From assembly GCA_043821115.1 (NCBI GenBank), contig JBDRDD010000032.1:43422-107421 (forward strand): a stretch of DNA of 64,000 nucleotides, given 5' to 3'. Shown one piece after another: positions 18,637 to 27,950 of this stretch. Each line of letters starts with the position of its first letter. The stretch's first letter is position 1. The notes beneath the pieces are model-generated. The model saw nothing but the letters and a program-made list of their open reading frames with translations. It made no database searches and was not told where the DNA came from. Source of the DNA: JBDRDD01 sp043821115 (GTDB taxonomy: Bacteria; CAYTYR01; UBA6262; DAOVJB01). A program made the position numbers and the translations under genes.

Positions 18637-19309
18637 TAGATGGCTTGAGTTTTTAGAGAAAGAAACTGAAAAATACCACAACCTTTTGGAATATAGTGTT
18701 AATCACTGGAATTATAACGACCCTCTTTATTTTAAAATCAAGGAACTGTTAAAACCACAAGCAAAGATTTTAGACATAGGTTGTGGTTTTGGACTCTCGG
18801 ATATATATCTTCAGGAATGCGGATATAGTGTAATAGGTATCGATAACGATATTAATATTGTTGAACAAGCAAGAAGAAATGCCGAATATTTCAATTCGTC
18901 TGTTAAATTTGAGCAAGGAGACGCTTTTGATTTATCAAAATATTATGATTCTTTTGATTTGGTGTTTTCTGTAGGAGTTGCGGAACATTTTGATAGAGGT
19001 ATTACAGTTAAATTGATAAAAGAACAAGCTAAATGTGCTAGTTATGTTATATGTGTTATCCCAACTAAATTTACAAAGTATTCAGGAGAAATTACAGACG
19101 AGAGAATTTATACTATTTCTCAATTGTCTGGAATATTTAAAGAAGCAGAGTTAAAAGTTATTGGTCGATTTGGTTATGGTAATATTATTTCACCATTTCA
19201 TAATGGAATACATCGGTTATTACCACATGGGTTATATCGAATTCTTCAGAATAATTTTTCATACGCTATGGGGATTGTTTGTATAGGAAGGAAAAAAAAT
19301 GAAGGATAA
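18629..19309 (+). CDS. Class I SAM-dependent methyltransferase
   Basis: 226 residues. Motif I is ILDIGCGFGLSDIYLQE, strand 2 ends in VIGIDNDINIV, and motif IV is FDLVFSVGVAEHF. No zinc ribbon. AGGGG at 18616-18620 favours ATG at 18629 over the upstream TTG. It overlaps the previous gene by eight bases and the next one by eleven, so three methyltransferase genes form one translationally coupled block. The substrate is probably a polysaccharide sugar or its nucleotide precursor; nothing narrows it further. Confidence 0.8.
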   Translation: MTNRWLEFLEKETEKYHNLLEYSVNHWNYNDPLYFKIKELLKPQAKILDIGCGFGLSDIYLQECGYSVIGIDNDINIVEQARRNAEYFNSSVKFEQGDAFDLSKYYDSFDLVFSVGVAEHFDRGITVKLIKEQAKCASYVICVIPTKFTKYSGEITDERIYTISQLSGIFKEAELKVIGRFGYGNIISPFHNGIHRLLPHGLYRILQNNFSYAMGIVCIGRKKNEG

Positions 19310-20243
19310 ATTGTTAAAACTACTTTGTTGTCCTAAGTGTAAAGAGGATTTAGCTATACATAAATCCGAAATTGTATCAGATAAGATTAGAAATGGTGAT
19401 TTACAGTGTCCCGTTTGTCAGATAAAATACCCGATTAAAAATTTTATTCCTAGATTTGTAAAAACAGATAAATATGTAAAAAGTTTTAGTTTTGAGTGGC
19501 AAATTCATCACAAAACGCAGTTAGATAGTACCAGAAGTGTTTCTGAATCTGAAGATACTTTTATAGAAAAAACAGGATTAAAATTAGAAAAGTTAAAAGG
19601 AAAACTTATTTTAGATGTGGGGTGTGGAGTAGGTAGATACATAGAACCAGTTGCTCGGTGTGCACAGGAAGTTGTAGGGATTGACTTATCTTATGCTGTA
19701 GATTCTGCGCAAGAGAACCTTAAGTATTTTGATAATGTCCATATTATCCAGGCAGATATTTTTAACTTGCCTTTTAAAAAAGAAACTTTCGATTTTATTT
19801 ATAGTATCGGGGTTCTCCACCATACACCAGATACAAAAAAAGCTTTTTTAAATCTAATTCCGTTTCTGAAAAAAGGAGGAAGCATAGCTATTTGGCTTTA
19901 TTCTAATGAAACCCGTTATGAACGGGTTAGTAATAAATTTACCGATTTCTATCGTTTTTTTACGAGAAGGTTGCCTAAAAGATTATTATGGTATTTATGT
20001 CATTTAGCTATTCCTTTATATACATTAAAAAATATAAAAAAACTTAGGACTGTACTTGATTTGGTTTTACCTATGTCTAATCATCCTGATCCGGAATGGC
20101 GAGTTTTAGATACATTTGACTGGTATTCACCCATGTTTCAACATAAACATACTTATCGAGAAGTAGTTGCTTGGTTTGAGGAAGCTGGTTTAAGGGATAT
20201 TGAATTATTGAATTTTCCTGTATCAGTTAAGGGAAGGAAGTAA
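19299..20243 (+). CDS. SAM-dependent methyltransferase with N-terminal zinc-ribbon, copy 2
   Basis: 314-residue paralogue of the protein at 17698. The zinc ribbon has CCPKCKEDL and LQCPVCQIKYPI; motif I is ILDVGCGVGRYIEPVA, strand 2 VVGIDLSYAV, motif IV IIQADIFNLPF and the intact GVLHHTPDT loop. A conserved C-terminal segment VLDTFDWYSPM is shared with copy 1. The intact loop makes this the more certain active enzyme of the pair. It sits between another methyltransferase and a GT4 gene. Confidence 0.85.
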   Translation: MKDKLLKLLCCPKCKEDLAIHKSEIVSDKIRNGDLQCPVCQIKYPIKNFIPRFVKTDKYVKSFSFEWQIHHKTQLDSTRSVSESEDTFIEKTGLKLEKLKGKLILDVGCGVGRYIEPVARCAQEVVGIDLSYAVDSAQENLKYFDNVHIIQADIFNLPFKKETFDFIYSIGVLHHTPDTKKAFLNLIPFLKKGGSIAIWLYSNETRYERVSNKFTDFYRFFTRRLPKRLLWYLCHLAIPLYTLKNIKKLRTVLDLVLPMSNHPDPEWRVLDTFDWYSPMFQHKHTYREVVAWFEEAGLRDIELLNFPVSVKGRK

Positions 20244-20248
20244 TAGTA

Positions 20249-21400
20249 ATGAATCCCAGAATTTGTATGATATGCTCTCAATTTTATCCTGTAGTGGGTG
20301 GGACAGAAAGACAAGCAGAAAATTTAGCTATAGAATTAAAGAAGAAAGGATATTCTGTCTTTATTTTGACTCAGAGGATAAAAGGAATTGAGAATAAGGA
20401 AGTAAAAGACGGGATAACAATTTATAGGAAGATTGTTGCTCCTCATTTAGGACTGCTTTTTGGGATAAGTTATATAATTTCTGTATTTTTGTTTTTGTGG
20501 GGTAAAAGAAAACAATATGATATAATTCATTGCCATATTTTTTATTTGCATACGATTTCTGCTGTAATAATAGGTAAATTATTTCAAAAAAAAGTTATTG
20601 TTAAATTAGCTTGCACGAGTGATTTTGGTGAAATACAAACAATGCAAAAAGAGAAAAAGGCAGATTTTTTGTTAAAGATCTATAGAAAAGCAGATATATT
20701 TGTTAGCGTAAGTCAGGAAGGGATAAAGGAGTTAAAAAATATTGGTATTCCAGAATCAAAGATCATCTATATTCCAAATAGTATCGATACATCGAAATTG
20801 TTTCCTGTTTCTGATATAGAAAAGATAGAATTAAAAGAGAAATTGTTCCTTGATAAAGAAAAAAAAATTGTTTCTTTTGTCGGTAGACTAAACCTTCAAA
20901 AAGGTGTTGAATATTTGCTCTACGCTTGGCAGAAAGTGATAAAGGAATATCCACAATCTCTTCTTTTGATTATTGGTGACGGACCAGAAAGAAAGAATTT
21001 GGAGCAGCTTTCTAATGGTTTAAAGATAAAAGATACCAATATAATATTTATGGGGATAAAAAGAAATATTAGCGACTATTTACAAGCAAGTAATATTTTT
21101 GTGCTTCCTTCTCTTTCTGAAGGATTGTCTGGGGCACTTTTGGAAGCAATGGCTTGCGGGCTTCCTTGTATAGTCACTCGTATAGGAGGTAATATAGATT
21201 TAATTGAAGATAGGGTGAGTGGTTTATTCGTAGAACAAGCCAATGTTGCTGACTTAGCAGAGAAAATAAAATATCTATCTGGAAATCCTCGGCTAGAACC
21301 TCTTTTAGGAAAAAATGCTCGTCTAAATGTAGAGAAAAAATTTTCACTTCCAATATTTGTAGAAGAATATATTCAATTATATAAGAATCTAATTAAATAA
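20249..21400 (+). CDS. Glycosyltransferase family 4 (third paralogue)
   Basis: 383 residues, sharing with the genes at 12559 and 13736 the opening RICMICSQFYPVVGGTERQA, the donor-site strand VSFVGRLNLQKGVEYLLYAW and the E-x7-E motif PSLSEGLSGALLEAMACG. AT-rich codon use like the rest of the island. It precedes the asparagine-synthase-like gene by 12 bases. Acts as a cytoplasmic sugar transferase in glycan repeat-unit assembly; donor unknown. Confidence 0.9.
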   Translation: MNPRICMICSQFYPVVGGTERQAENLAIELKKKGYSVFILTQRIKGIENKEVKDGITIYRKIVAPHLGLLFGISYIISVFLFLWGKRKQYDIIHCHIFYLHTISAVIIGKLFQKKVIVKLACTSDFGEIQTMQKEKKADFLLKIYRKADIFVSVSQEGIKELKNIGIPESKIIYIPNSIDTSKLFPVSDIEKIELKEKLFLDKEKKIVSFVGRLNLQKGVEYLLYAWQKVIKEYPQSLLLIIGDGPERKNLEQLSNGLKIKDTNIIFMGIKRNISDYLQASNIFVLPSLSEGLSGALLEAMACGLPCIVTRIGGNIDLIEDRVSGLFVEQANVADLAEKIKYLSGNPRLEPLLGKNARLNVEKKFSLPIFVEEYIQLYKNLIK

Positions 21401-21412
21401 AGGAAAAGTCCA

Positions 21413-23310
21413 ATGTGTGGAATTTGTGGTGTTTTTAATTATGGTTCAAAAGAAAGCGTAGACAAAGATCTACTACATAAGATGTGCAATGTAATGATTC
21501 ATCGTGGTCCTGATGAAGAAGGTTATTATGTTAAGGGTGATATAGGTTTAGGAATAAGAAGATTAGCTATTATAGATTTGAAAACAGGGCATCAACCAAT
21601 TCATAATGAGGACAAAAGTATTTGGGTGATAGACAACGGGGAAATTTATAATTTTCAAGAATTAAGAGAAAATTTAGAAAAGAAAGGGCATAGGTTTTAT
21701 ACAAAAACTGATACTGAAGCTATTGTTCATCTTTATGAAGATTATGGTATAGATTGTGTTAAATATTTGAGAGGGATGTTTGCCTTTGCTTTATGGGATG
21801 AAACCAAAAAGAAATTATTTTTAGTGAGAGATAGATTAGGAAAGAAACCTTTAAATTATATGATTAAGAACAGAGGCCTTGTTTTTGGTTCAGAAATAAA
21901 ATGTATTTTAGAAAATCCTGAAATTAAAAAAGAAGTTAATCTAGAAGCTTTGCACTATTATCTTACTTACCAGTATATTCCAAGTCCTTTGACTATGTTT
22001 GAGGGGATAGAAAAGTTGCCTCCTGCTAGTATATTAAGTTGCGATGAAAAAGGGAATATAAATATTCGACGTTACTGGAATTTAAACTATAGAAATAAAT
22101 TAAACTTGGAGGAAGAAGAGTATATAGAGCAAATCAGAAGCAAATTAAAGGAAGCAACGAAGTTGAGAATGATTAGTGACGTTCCTGTGGGAGCTTTTCT
22201 TTCAGGAGGTCTGGATTCTTCGGTTATAGTTGGTCTGATGAGTGAAATAAGTTCTGAACCAGTTAAAACTTTTTCTATTGGTTTTGAAGAACAGGATTTT
22301 TCGGAGCTACATTATGCTCGTATAGTAGCGAAACATTTTGGAACTAATCATACAGAATTCATTGTAAAATCACAGATGGTTGAAATATTACCCAAGTTAA
22401 TCTGGCATTATGGGGAACCCTATGCTGATTCTTCTGCCTTACCTTCATACTACGTTGCCAATGAGACGCGAAAACATGTAACAGTAGCATTAAATGGAGA
22501 TGGAGGAGATGAAAATTTTGCGGGATACCTAAGGTATAGAGCCCATAAAATAGCATACTTTGTAGCTAATATTTATAAATACTCAGGTGGAAAAATAGTA
22601 AATAGAATTTTAGATTTATTTCCTGAGTCTTCAAATCAACGGAATCTGCTACGTAAGGCAAAGAGATTTTCCTCTGCTCTTTTTGAACCTCCTGAATATA
22701 GAAATATTCGCTGGCATTGTTTTTTTAATAACGAGCAAAAAATGAAACTTTATTCTAAAAATATGAGAACTAAATTTTTACAACATAACGCGTATATTAT
22801 ATGGCTGAACTGTTTCTAAATGCGCCAGCTGATGATTTGTTAGATAGAATACTCTATACAGACATTAGGAGTTATTTGCCAGAAGATTTGCTAGTAAAAA
22901 TGGATATTGCTACTATGGCTAACTCTTTAGAGGTTCGTTCTCCTTTTCTTGACCATGAATTTATGGAATTTGCTGTTCAAATTCCTTCATCTTTAAAACT
23001 GAAAGGTTTAAACTCAAAATATATACTTAAAAAAAGCATGAAAGGATTTTTACCTAAAGAAATCTTAAATAGACCTAAAATGGGATTTGGTATTCCTGTT
23101 GCTAAATGGCTTAGACAAGATTTAAGAGATTATACAAAAGATATCTTGCTAAACGAAAAAAGTGTAAATAGGGGATATTTTGATAAGAAATATGTGGAGC
23201 AGTTGATCGGAGAACATATTTCAGGACATAGGGACCATGGATATAGATTGTGGGCACTTTTAATACTTGAGCTTTGGCATAGGGTGTATATTGATGGGGA
23301 ACGGGTATAG
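21413..23310 (+). pseudogene. asnB: Asparagine synthase (glutamine-hydrolysing), split by a frameshift
   Basis: The gene starts MCGICGVFNYG, with the catalytic N-terminal Cys of the Ntn glutaminase domain, then RGPDEEGYYV and the synthetase PP-loop VGAFLSGGLDSSVIVGLMSE near residue 265. The first frame ends at 22819 after a run of non-homologous residues. The missing C-terminal part (LDRILYTDIRSYLPEDLLVK, SLEVRSPFLDHEFMEFA) continues in the -1 frame to 23310. The frame moves between about 22789 and 22822, consistent with loss of one base in an AT stretch. A sequencing or assembly slip is as likely as true decay, because both halves are otherwise intact. In glycan clusters such enzymes often amidate a sugar acid. 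No canonical slippery heptamer is present. Confidence 0.85.
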
Positions 23311-23404
23311 AGTAATATTATTCTATATCTTTTAACCTTTATTTTTCAATGGGAGAAGCGTTTGGTTACTAAATACGCTATATCGGATGTATGGAGCTTG
23401 CATA

Positions 23405-24406
23405 ATGAAACGTAAAAGAATAATACAGTTTATCGTAGGAATACTGATAAGTGTTGTTTTTTTGTACATGGTCTTACGCAGTGTGAATTTCTCTGAGGTA
23501 CTAAAGGCTCTGGGGCGTGCACGTTATCTTTATGTTTTATATGCCATGCTTTTGACAGTCGCTGCGTTTTACACGAGAAGTATAAGATGGAAGTATCTCT
23601 TGCATCAGGAGAAAAAGTTAAAACAGCAAAACCTGTTTGCCGCAACATGTGTCGGTTTGATGAGCAATAATATCCTTCCCTTCAGGCTGGGGGATTTTGT
23701 CCAATCTTATTTTCTGGGACGCAAGGAAAATATGTCCAGAACATATATTTTCTCAACAGTCATGCTGGAGAGACTGTTCGATTTATTGATGCTGCTTGCG
23801 TTTTTCGGAGGGGCATCGCTAATTTCCTCTTTTCCTGTAGAAGTAAAAGGTATATTATTCGTAACGATTGCTGGTTTTGTGGGTATTGTTGCTGTCGTGA
23901 TATTTATGCTCTACGGTGAAAAGGTTGAATCAATTATTTCGGCTTTTATAGGATGCTTTTCCGAGAGAATGAAAACCAAAATAAGCGGTTGGATGAATTC
24001 TTTTATATCAGGATTCCAGGTTATAAAAAGCGCGAAGGCGTTAATAAGAATTATTTCTCTTTCTGTAATAGGCTGGATACTGAACGTTATGATACTATGG
24101 TTGGTCTTTATAGCTTTCGGGATTGACAGGCCGTTTCCTGTTATAACCATTGTGCTTACTATAATACTGATAAGTGTCATGATACCATCTTCTCCCGGAT
24201 ATATAGGTACATGGGAATACTTCGGGGTTTTTGCGATGGGCCTTTTTGGTATAGATAAAAATCTGGCGTTTAGCTGTGTTCTCGTACACCATATGACGCA
24301 GTATATCCCCCTTTTGGTCCTTGGGTTATTTTTTATAGCAAGGGAAGGGATGAGTCTTAAGGAAGTAAAGAATATATCTGAGTTGGAGAGCCGAAAAGAT
24401 GGATAA
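23405..24406 (+). CDS. LPG-synthase transmembrane-domain family protein (UPF0104/AglD-like)
   Basis: 333 residues, about eight membrane helices. It carries family marks NILPFRLGDFVQSYFLG and SSPGYIGTWEYFGV. Members without the soluble lysyl-transfer domain, as here, occur in glycan and lipid clusters and are proposed to act as lipid or lipid-sugar flippases or membrane transferases. GGAG at 23391-23394 supports ATG at 23405 rather than the upstream ATG at 23387. It overlaps the next GT4 gene by eight bases. This gene returns to the base composition of the flanks, marking the end of the AT-rich island. Confidence 0.8.
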   Translation: MKRKRIIQFIVGILISVVFLYMVLRSVNFSEVLKALGRARYLYVLYAMLLTVAAFYTRSIRWKYLLHQEKKLKQQNLFAATCVGLMSNNILPFRLGDFVQSYFLGRKENMSRTYIFSTVMLERLFDLLMLLAFFGGASLISSFPVEVKGILFVTIAGFVGIVAVVIFMLYGEKVESIISAFIGCFSERMKTKISGWMNSFISGFQVIKSAKALIRIISLSVIGWILNVMILWLVFIAFGIDRPFPVITIVLTIILISVMIPSSPGYIGTWEYFGVFAMGLFGIDKNLAFSCVLVHHMTQYIPLLVLGLFFIAREGMSLKEVKNISELESRKDG

Positions 24407-25502
24407 GGTCAGAGTCCTACACCTTATAACAAGCCTTAATATGGGGGGCACAGAAAAATATGTATTGAACCTGACGAAGGCACTTAAAGAGCGTTTTTCT
24501 TTTCATGTTGGTTACATAAAAGAGGAAGGGCCTATCGCCGAGGCGCTAAGAGAAGAAGGGATTAATGTTATCCGGATAAATAATTTTTTCTCACTCTACA
24601 GGTTCCTGGAGCACAACGACATTCAGATATTGCACACACACCTTTACAGGGCTAATATCATGGGCAGGCTCATCGGGAAAATATCGAGAGTTCCTGTCAT
24701 AATATCAAGCCAGAGAAGCATTGATGCCTGGAAGAGGTGGCACCATGTGATGATAGACAAATGGACAATGCACTTTGCCGATTATATTATCGCAAATTCC
24801 GAAGCTACAAAAGACCTCCTGACAAGAAGAGAAAAGGTAAGCGCTTCGAAGATAGAGGTCATCTATAACGGAGTTGATACAGCCGCCTATGTGCCAAGTG
24901 TTTCTGGCGAAGTTGTGAGGGAAAGACTTGGGATAAGCCAGGATATTCCGGTAATAGGCTATGTAGGGAGACTTCATCCGGAGAAAGGCGTGGATTTTAT
25001 CCCACGGATTGCTTCGGAGTTAAGAAAAACAATCCCCCAGTTTAAGGTGCTTGTAATAGGAGACGGGCCGTTTAAGCAGAGGTTAAAACACGCTATTTCC
25101 AAGGAATCTCTGTCGGAACATATTGTTTTGCTTGGAACAAAGGACGACATATTGAGCTTTATAGATGTAATGGATGTTGTGATACTGCCATCCCGGGAGG
25201 AGAGTTTTTCCCAGGCTGCCCTTGAATCAATGAAAATGGAAAAGCCGGTGATCGCCTCAGATGTCGGTGGGATGGGAGAATTAATAGATAGCGGTAAGAA
25301 CGGTATTCTTATGCATCCAGGCAGGCCAATTGCTTTTGCGCAAGCCATACTTTCTCTGCTTGAAAACAGACCCATGGCTGAGAAAATTGGGGAAGCCGCT
25401 AGGAAAAAGGTAACAGAGAATTTTGATATTAAGGAAATGATAGAAAAGACAGAAAATATATACATGAAACTTATAAAGAAAAAGCTAAAGTGGAGGAAAT
25501 AA
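24399..25502 (+). CDS. Glycosyltransferase family 4
   Basis: 367-residue GT4 enzyme starting VRVLHLITSLNMGGTEKYVL, with the donor-site IGYVGRLHPEKGVDFIPRIA and the E-x7-E equivalent in PSREESFSQAALESMKME. More distant from the three island paralogues and with different codon use. The eight-base overlap with the preceding membrane protein and the two-base gap to the following epimerase indicate one transcription unit. Sugar donor unknown. Confidence 0.9.
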   Translation: MDKVRVLHLITSLNMGGTEKYVLNLTKALKERFSFHVGYIKEEGPIAEALREEGINVIRINNFFSLYRFLEHNDIQILHTHLYRANIMGRLIGKISRVPVIISSQRSIDAWKRWHHVMIDKWTMHFADYIIANSEATKDLLTRREKVSASKIEVIYNGVDTAAYVPSVSGEVVRERLGISQDIPVIGYVGRLHPEKGVDFIPRIASELRKTIPQFKVLVIGDGPFKQRLKHAISKESLSEHIVLLGTKDDILSFIDVMDVVILPSREESFSQAALESMKMEKPVIASDVGGMGELIDSGKNGILMHPGRPIAFAQAILSLLENRPMAEKIGEAARKKVTENFDIKEMIEKTENIYMKLIKKKLKWRK

Positions 25503-25503
25503 T

Positions 25504-26445
25504 ATGAATTCATACTTGGTTACCGGAGGGGCAGGGTTTATAGGGTCTAACATAGTTGAAGCCCTTGTAAACAAGGGAGAGAAAGTGCGCGTCTTAGACA
25601 ATTTTTCCACGGGCAGGAGGAAAAATATAGAGCATTTATTGGACAAAATAGAGCTAGTAGAAGGGGACCTGCGGGATTACGGGCTCATTATGCAGGTTAC
25701 ATCAGGTGTTGATTATGTTATACATCAGGCAGCCCTCCCCTCTGTATTTCGCTCTATTCAGGAACCCGTTATTGTAAATGAAGTTAATGTTAACGGGACA
25801 CTGCATATTCTTAATTCAGCCGTGAAGAATAAGGTTAAGAGAGTCGTCTATGCAAGTTCTTCATCTGTATACGGAGATACTCCTGTGCTTCCCAAAAAGG
25901 AGGAATTTATTCCCTCGCCTCTTTCTCCTTACGCTATCACCAAGCTTACGGGTGAATATTATTGCAGGGTATTTCATGGCGTGTACGGTCTCGAAACAGT
26001 TTCACTTCGCTACTTTAACGTTTTCGGGCCTCGTCAGGATCCGACATCTGAATACTCAGCGGTTATCCCAAAATTTATAAGCATAATGATGGGAGGAAAA
26101 GCACCAACAGTCTATGGAGATGGGAAACAGACTAGGGATTTCACATATATCGATAATGTGGTTTCGGCGAATCTTAAAGCCTGCACAGCTGCTGATGCCG
26201 CGGGCTCATTTGTTAACATAGCGTGCGGGGAGAGGATTTCCCTGCTACAGTTGATAGAACACCTAAATAAAGCGCTGGAGACCAATATAGAGCCTCTTTT
26301 AACGGAGTCAAGGAAAGGGGACGTAAAACATTCACTGGCAGATATCTCCCAGGCTGAAAAATTTATAGGGTATACTCCTCTGGTTTCTACCCAGGAGGGT
26401 CTGCTCAAGACAGTCAAATGGTTTAGCTCTCATTTAGAGAGGTGA
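25504..26445 (+). CDS. NAD-dependent sugar-nucleotide epimerase (UDP-hexose/HexNAc 4-epimerase-like)
   Basis: 313-residue extended SDR. The Rossmann motif is VTGGAGFIGSNIVEAL, the active site has YASSSSVYGD and the Tyr-x3-Lys pair in SPYAITKLTGEYY, and the substrate region reads LRYFNVFGPRQDP. This combination matches WbpP/Gne-like UDP-GlcNAc/GalNAc(A) 4-epimerases. It would supply an epimerised nucleotide sugar to the neighbouring transferases. Exact specificity needs the substrate-pocket residues compared with characterised enzymes. Confidence 0.85.
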   Translation: MNSYLVTGGAGFIGSNIVEALVNKGEKVRVLDNFSTGRRKNIEHLLDKIELVEGDLRDYGLIMQVTSGVDYVIHQAALPSVFRSIQEPVIVNEVNVNGTLHILNSAVKNKVKRVVYASSSSVYGDTPVLPKKEEFIPSPLSPYAITKLTGEYYCRVFHGVYGLETVSLRYFNVFGPRQDPTSEYSAVIPKFISIMMGGKAPTVYGDGKQTRDFTYIDNVVSANLKACTAADAAGSFVNIACGERISLLQLIEHLNKALETNIEPLLTESRKGDVKHSLADISQAEKFIGYTPLVSTQEGLLKTVKWFSSHLER

Positions 26446-26474
26446 TTGACAATAAGGCTTTAATATAGTATATT
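26446..26474 (+). promoter_or_regulatory. Strong sigma-70 promoter before the TPR/WecA operon
   Basis: TTGACA at 26446-26451 and TATATT at 26469-26474, spacer 17. The TGA stop of the epimerase gene (26443-26445) directly abuts the -35 box. About 100 bases of AT-rich leader follow before the TPR gene at 26575. Confidence 0.7.
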
Positions 26475-26574
26475 ATTATATTAAGCTAGGGGTGCCTCAA
26501 CATCATATATAATATATATATCCAAAAGCATAAAAGCGCAAAGAAAGTATGGGAATGCTCAAAAGGTAACCCAA

Positions 26575-27939
26575 ATGGCAAAAAAGTTCAACCTAAAATC
26601 AAGAAGATCAAAAATAATATTAATAGCAGTAGTTTCTTGTGTTATTTTATTTGGTTTCATAAGTACTCTTGCGAGGAGACGAGCGACACATAAGTATGAA
26701 CTGGGAGTAATGTCTTTAATGCAGGGTGACTACGAATCTGCGATTAAATACTTCAGTCATTCAACAAAGGTCTGGCCTGATGGCTGGTGGTTCGAGGATG
26801 CCCGTAGCAAGATGTTGTATTGCAGGGTAAATACCGGAGAAAACATAGACCTGCTCTTAGGGGAATCAGGCAAGAGGTCAAAGGAGAGTAGCCTGGTGCA
26901 AAATTTTATAGTTATAATAGTAGCCCTTCTGGTAATAGCCGGGGTAGGATTTATGCTTTCGATTAGGGCAAAGCGTAAGAAAAAAGCCCAGCAGTTCCTC
27001 CAGTATATTCAAAACATAGGGAAAAGGATAAAATCGAATCTTCCCCCAACCTGTCTTGAGAAGGCTGTTGACGGGATTAGTTCTGTAGAGGATTACAGGG
27101 AATATATTAAACACTATAAAGACGGAGAATTTGTAAAGCTTGCGGATTGCCTGATAACAGAATACCAGCTCAAAAGCAATCTGGAGTCTGTTGATTCTCT
27201 AAATAGTGCAGTTGAGGCGTATCGTAATCTTTTAAGAGATTATAAGGATTCCGTGTTCGCAGAAGAAGTACTGTATAAACTGGCTAACATATCATTTTTC
27301 AGGCTTAATGACTACAATAAGGCGGTTTCCTCTTATAAGAGCATTATCGAAAAATTCCCTGAAAGCAAGTGGGTTAAAATAGCCCGTTCCAGAGTAAATC
27401 TTGTCCAGGATAATTCTGATTATGAACGTCAGCCCTTGACTATGTATATAACTGCGGAGAGGGAGTATGAGAGCAAAAAATATGACAAAGCAATTAACAG
27501 TTTTAGAAAAGTGATAGAAAAATTTCCTCATGCAAATTTGGCAGATGATGCCCTTTATTCTATAGGAGACATATACATGTATAAGATAAATGATCCTGTA
27601 CATGCTATCCGGGAGTACCATCAGATCATAGAAAGCTATCCACAGAGCAGGTATGCGCCTAATGCGCAATATAAGATTGGTGAGTGTTACAGGAGATTAA
27701 AGGAATTTGCAAATGCTATAGGCGAGTATGAGAAATTTATACAGGATTATCCTGAATGTGACTTCCTGGACTACGGGTATTATTACCTGGCTCAATGTTA
27801 CGAGCAGGAGAAGGAATTATTAAAAGCCAAGAATTTATATCAGAAGCTTGTGAATGTGTACCCTGGCAGTATGTGGGTAGTGGTGGCGACATCAAGACTT
27901 GAAGTACTAAAAGATATCAATGAGGATAAGAAGGAGTAA
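26575..27939 (+). CDS. Membrane-anchored TPR protein (YbgF/BamD-like repeats)
   Basis: 454 residues. Two membrane helices: residues ~14-31 (IILIAVVSCVILFGFIS) and ~113-131 (FIVIIVALLVIAGVGFML), with a small TPR-like helix pair between. The C-terminal ~280 residues are tetratricopeptide repeats of the outer-membrane-assembly type: YKLANISFFRLNDYNKAVSS, ALYSIGDIYMYKINDPVHAI and AQYKIGECYRRLKEFANAIG. Starts an operon from the strong promoter at 26446 and precedes the WecA-like gene by 11 bases. Likely a scaffold for glycan synthesis or export; the partner is unknown. Confidence 0.75.
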   Translation: MAKKFNLKSRRSKIILIAVVSCVILFGFISTLARRRATHKYELGVMSLMQGDYESAIKYFSHSTKVWPDGWWFEDARSKMLYCRVNTGENIDLLLGESGKRSKESSLVQNFIVIIVALLVIAGVGFMLSIRAKRKKKAQQFLQYIQNIGKRIKSNLPPTCLEKAVDGISSVEDYREYIKHYKDGEFVKLADCLITEYQLKSNLESVDSLNSAVEAYRNLLRDYKDSVFAEEVLYKLANISFFRLNDYNKAVSSYKSIIEKFPESKWVKIARSRVNLVQDNSDYERQPLTMYITAEREYESKKYDKAINSFRKVIEKFPHANLADDALYSIGDIYMYKINDPVHAIREYHQIIESYPQSRYAPNAQYKIGECYRRLKEFANAIGEYEKFIQDYPECDFLDYGYYYLAQCYEQEKELLKAKNLYQKLVNVYPGSMWVVVATSRLEVLKDINEDKKE

Positions 27940-27950
27940 AACTCTTACCA

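Larger units (their letters stand above)
12474..23386. other. AT-rich polysaccharide gene island (compositional block)
   Basis: From just after the second Wzy gene to just before the LPG-synthase-type gene the DNA is visibly richer in A and T, with Lys, Ile, Asn and Phe codons dominated by AAA, ATA/ATT, AAT and TTT. The flanks use more G/C-ending codons. Contents are ten tightly packed plus-strand glycan genes, one of them frameshifted. No integrase, IS or direct repeats were seen at the edges. Acquisition by transfer is inferred from composition only; no GC value was computed. Confidence 0.5.

Noticed and set aside
22742..22822. Programmed -1 frameshift in the asparagine synthase gene
   Set aside because: Stops at 22771 and 22786 in the -1 frame exclude the AAATTTTTA run as slip site, and no canonical heptamer lies in the remaining stretch.
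26475..26574. TPP- or GEMM-like riboswitch in the leader before the TPR gene (GGGGTGCC, GCGCAAAG)
   Set aside because: Only isolated short matches; the paired helices and the remaining conserved boxes of either class are missing.
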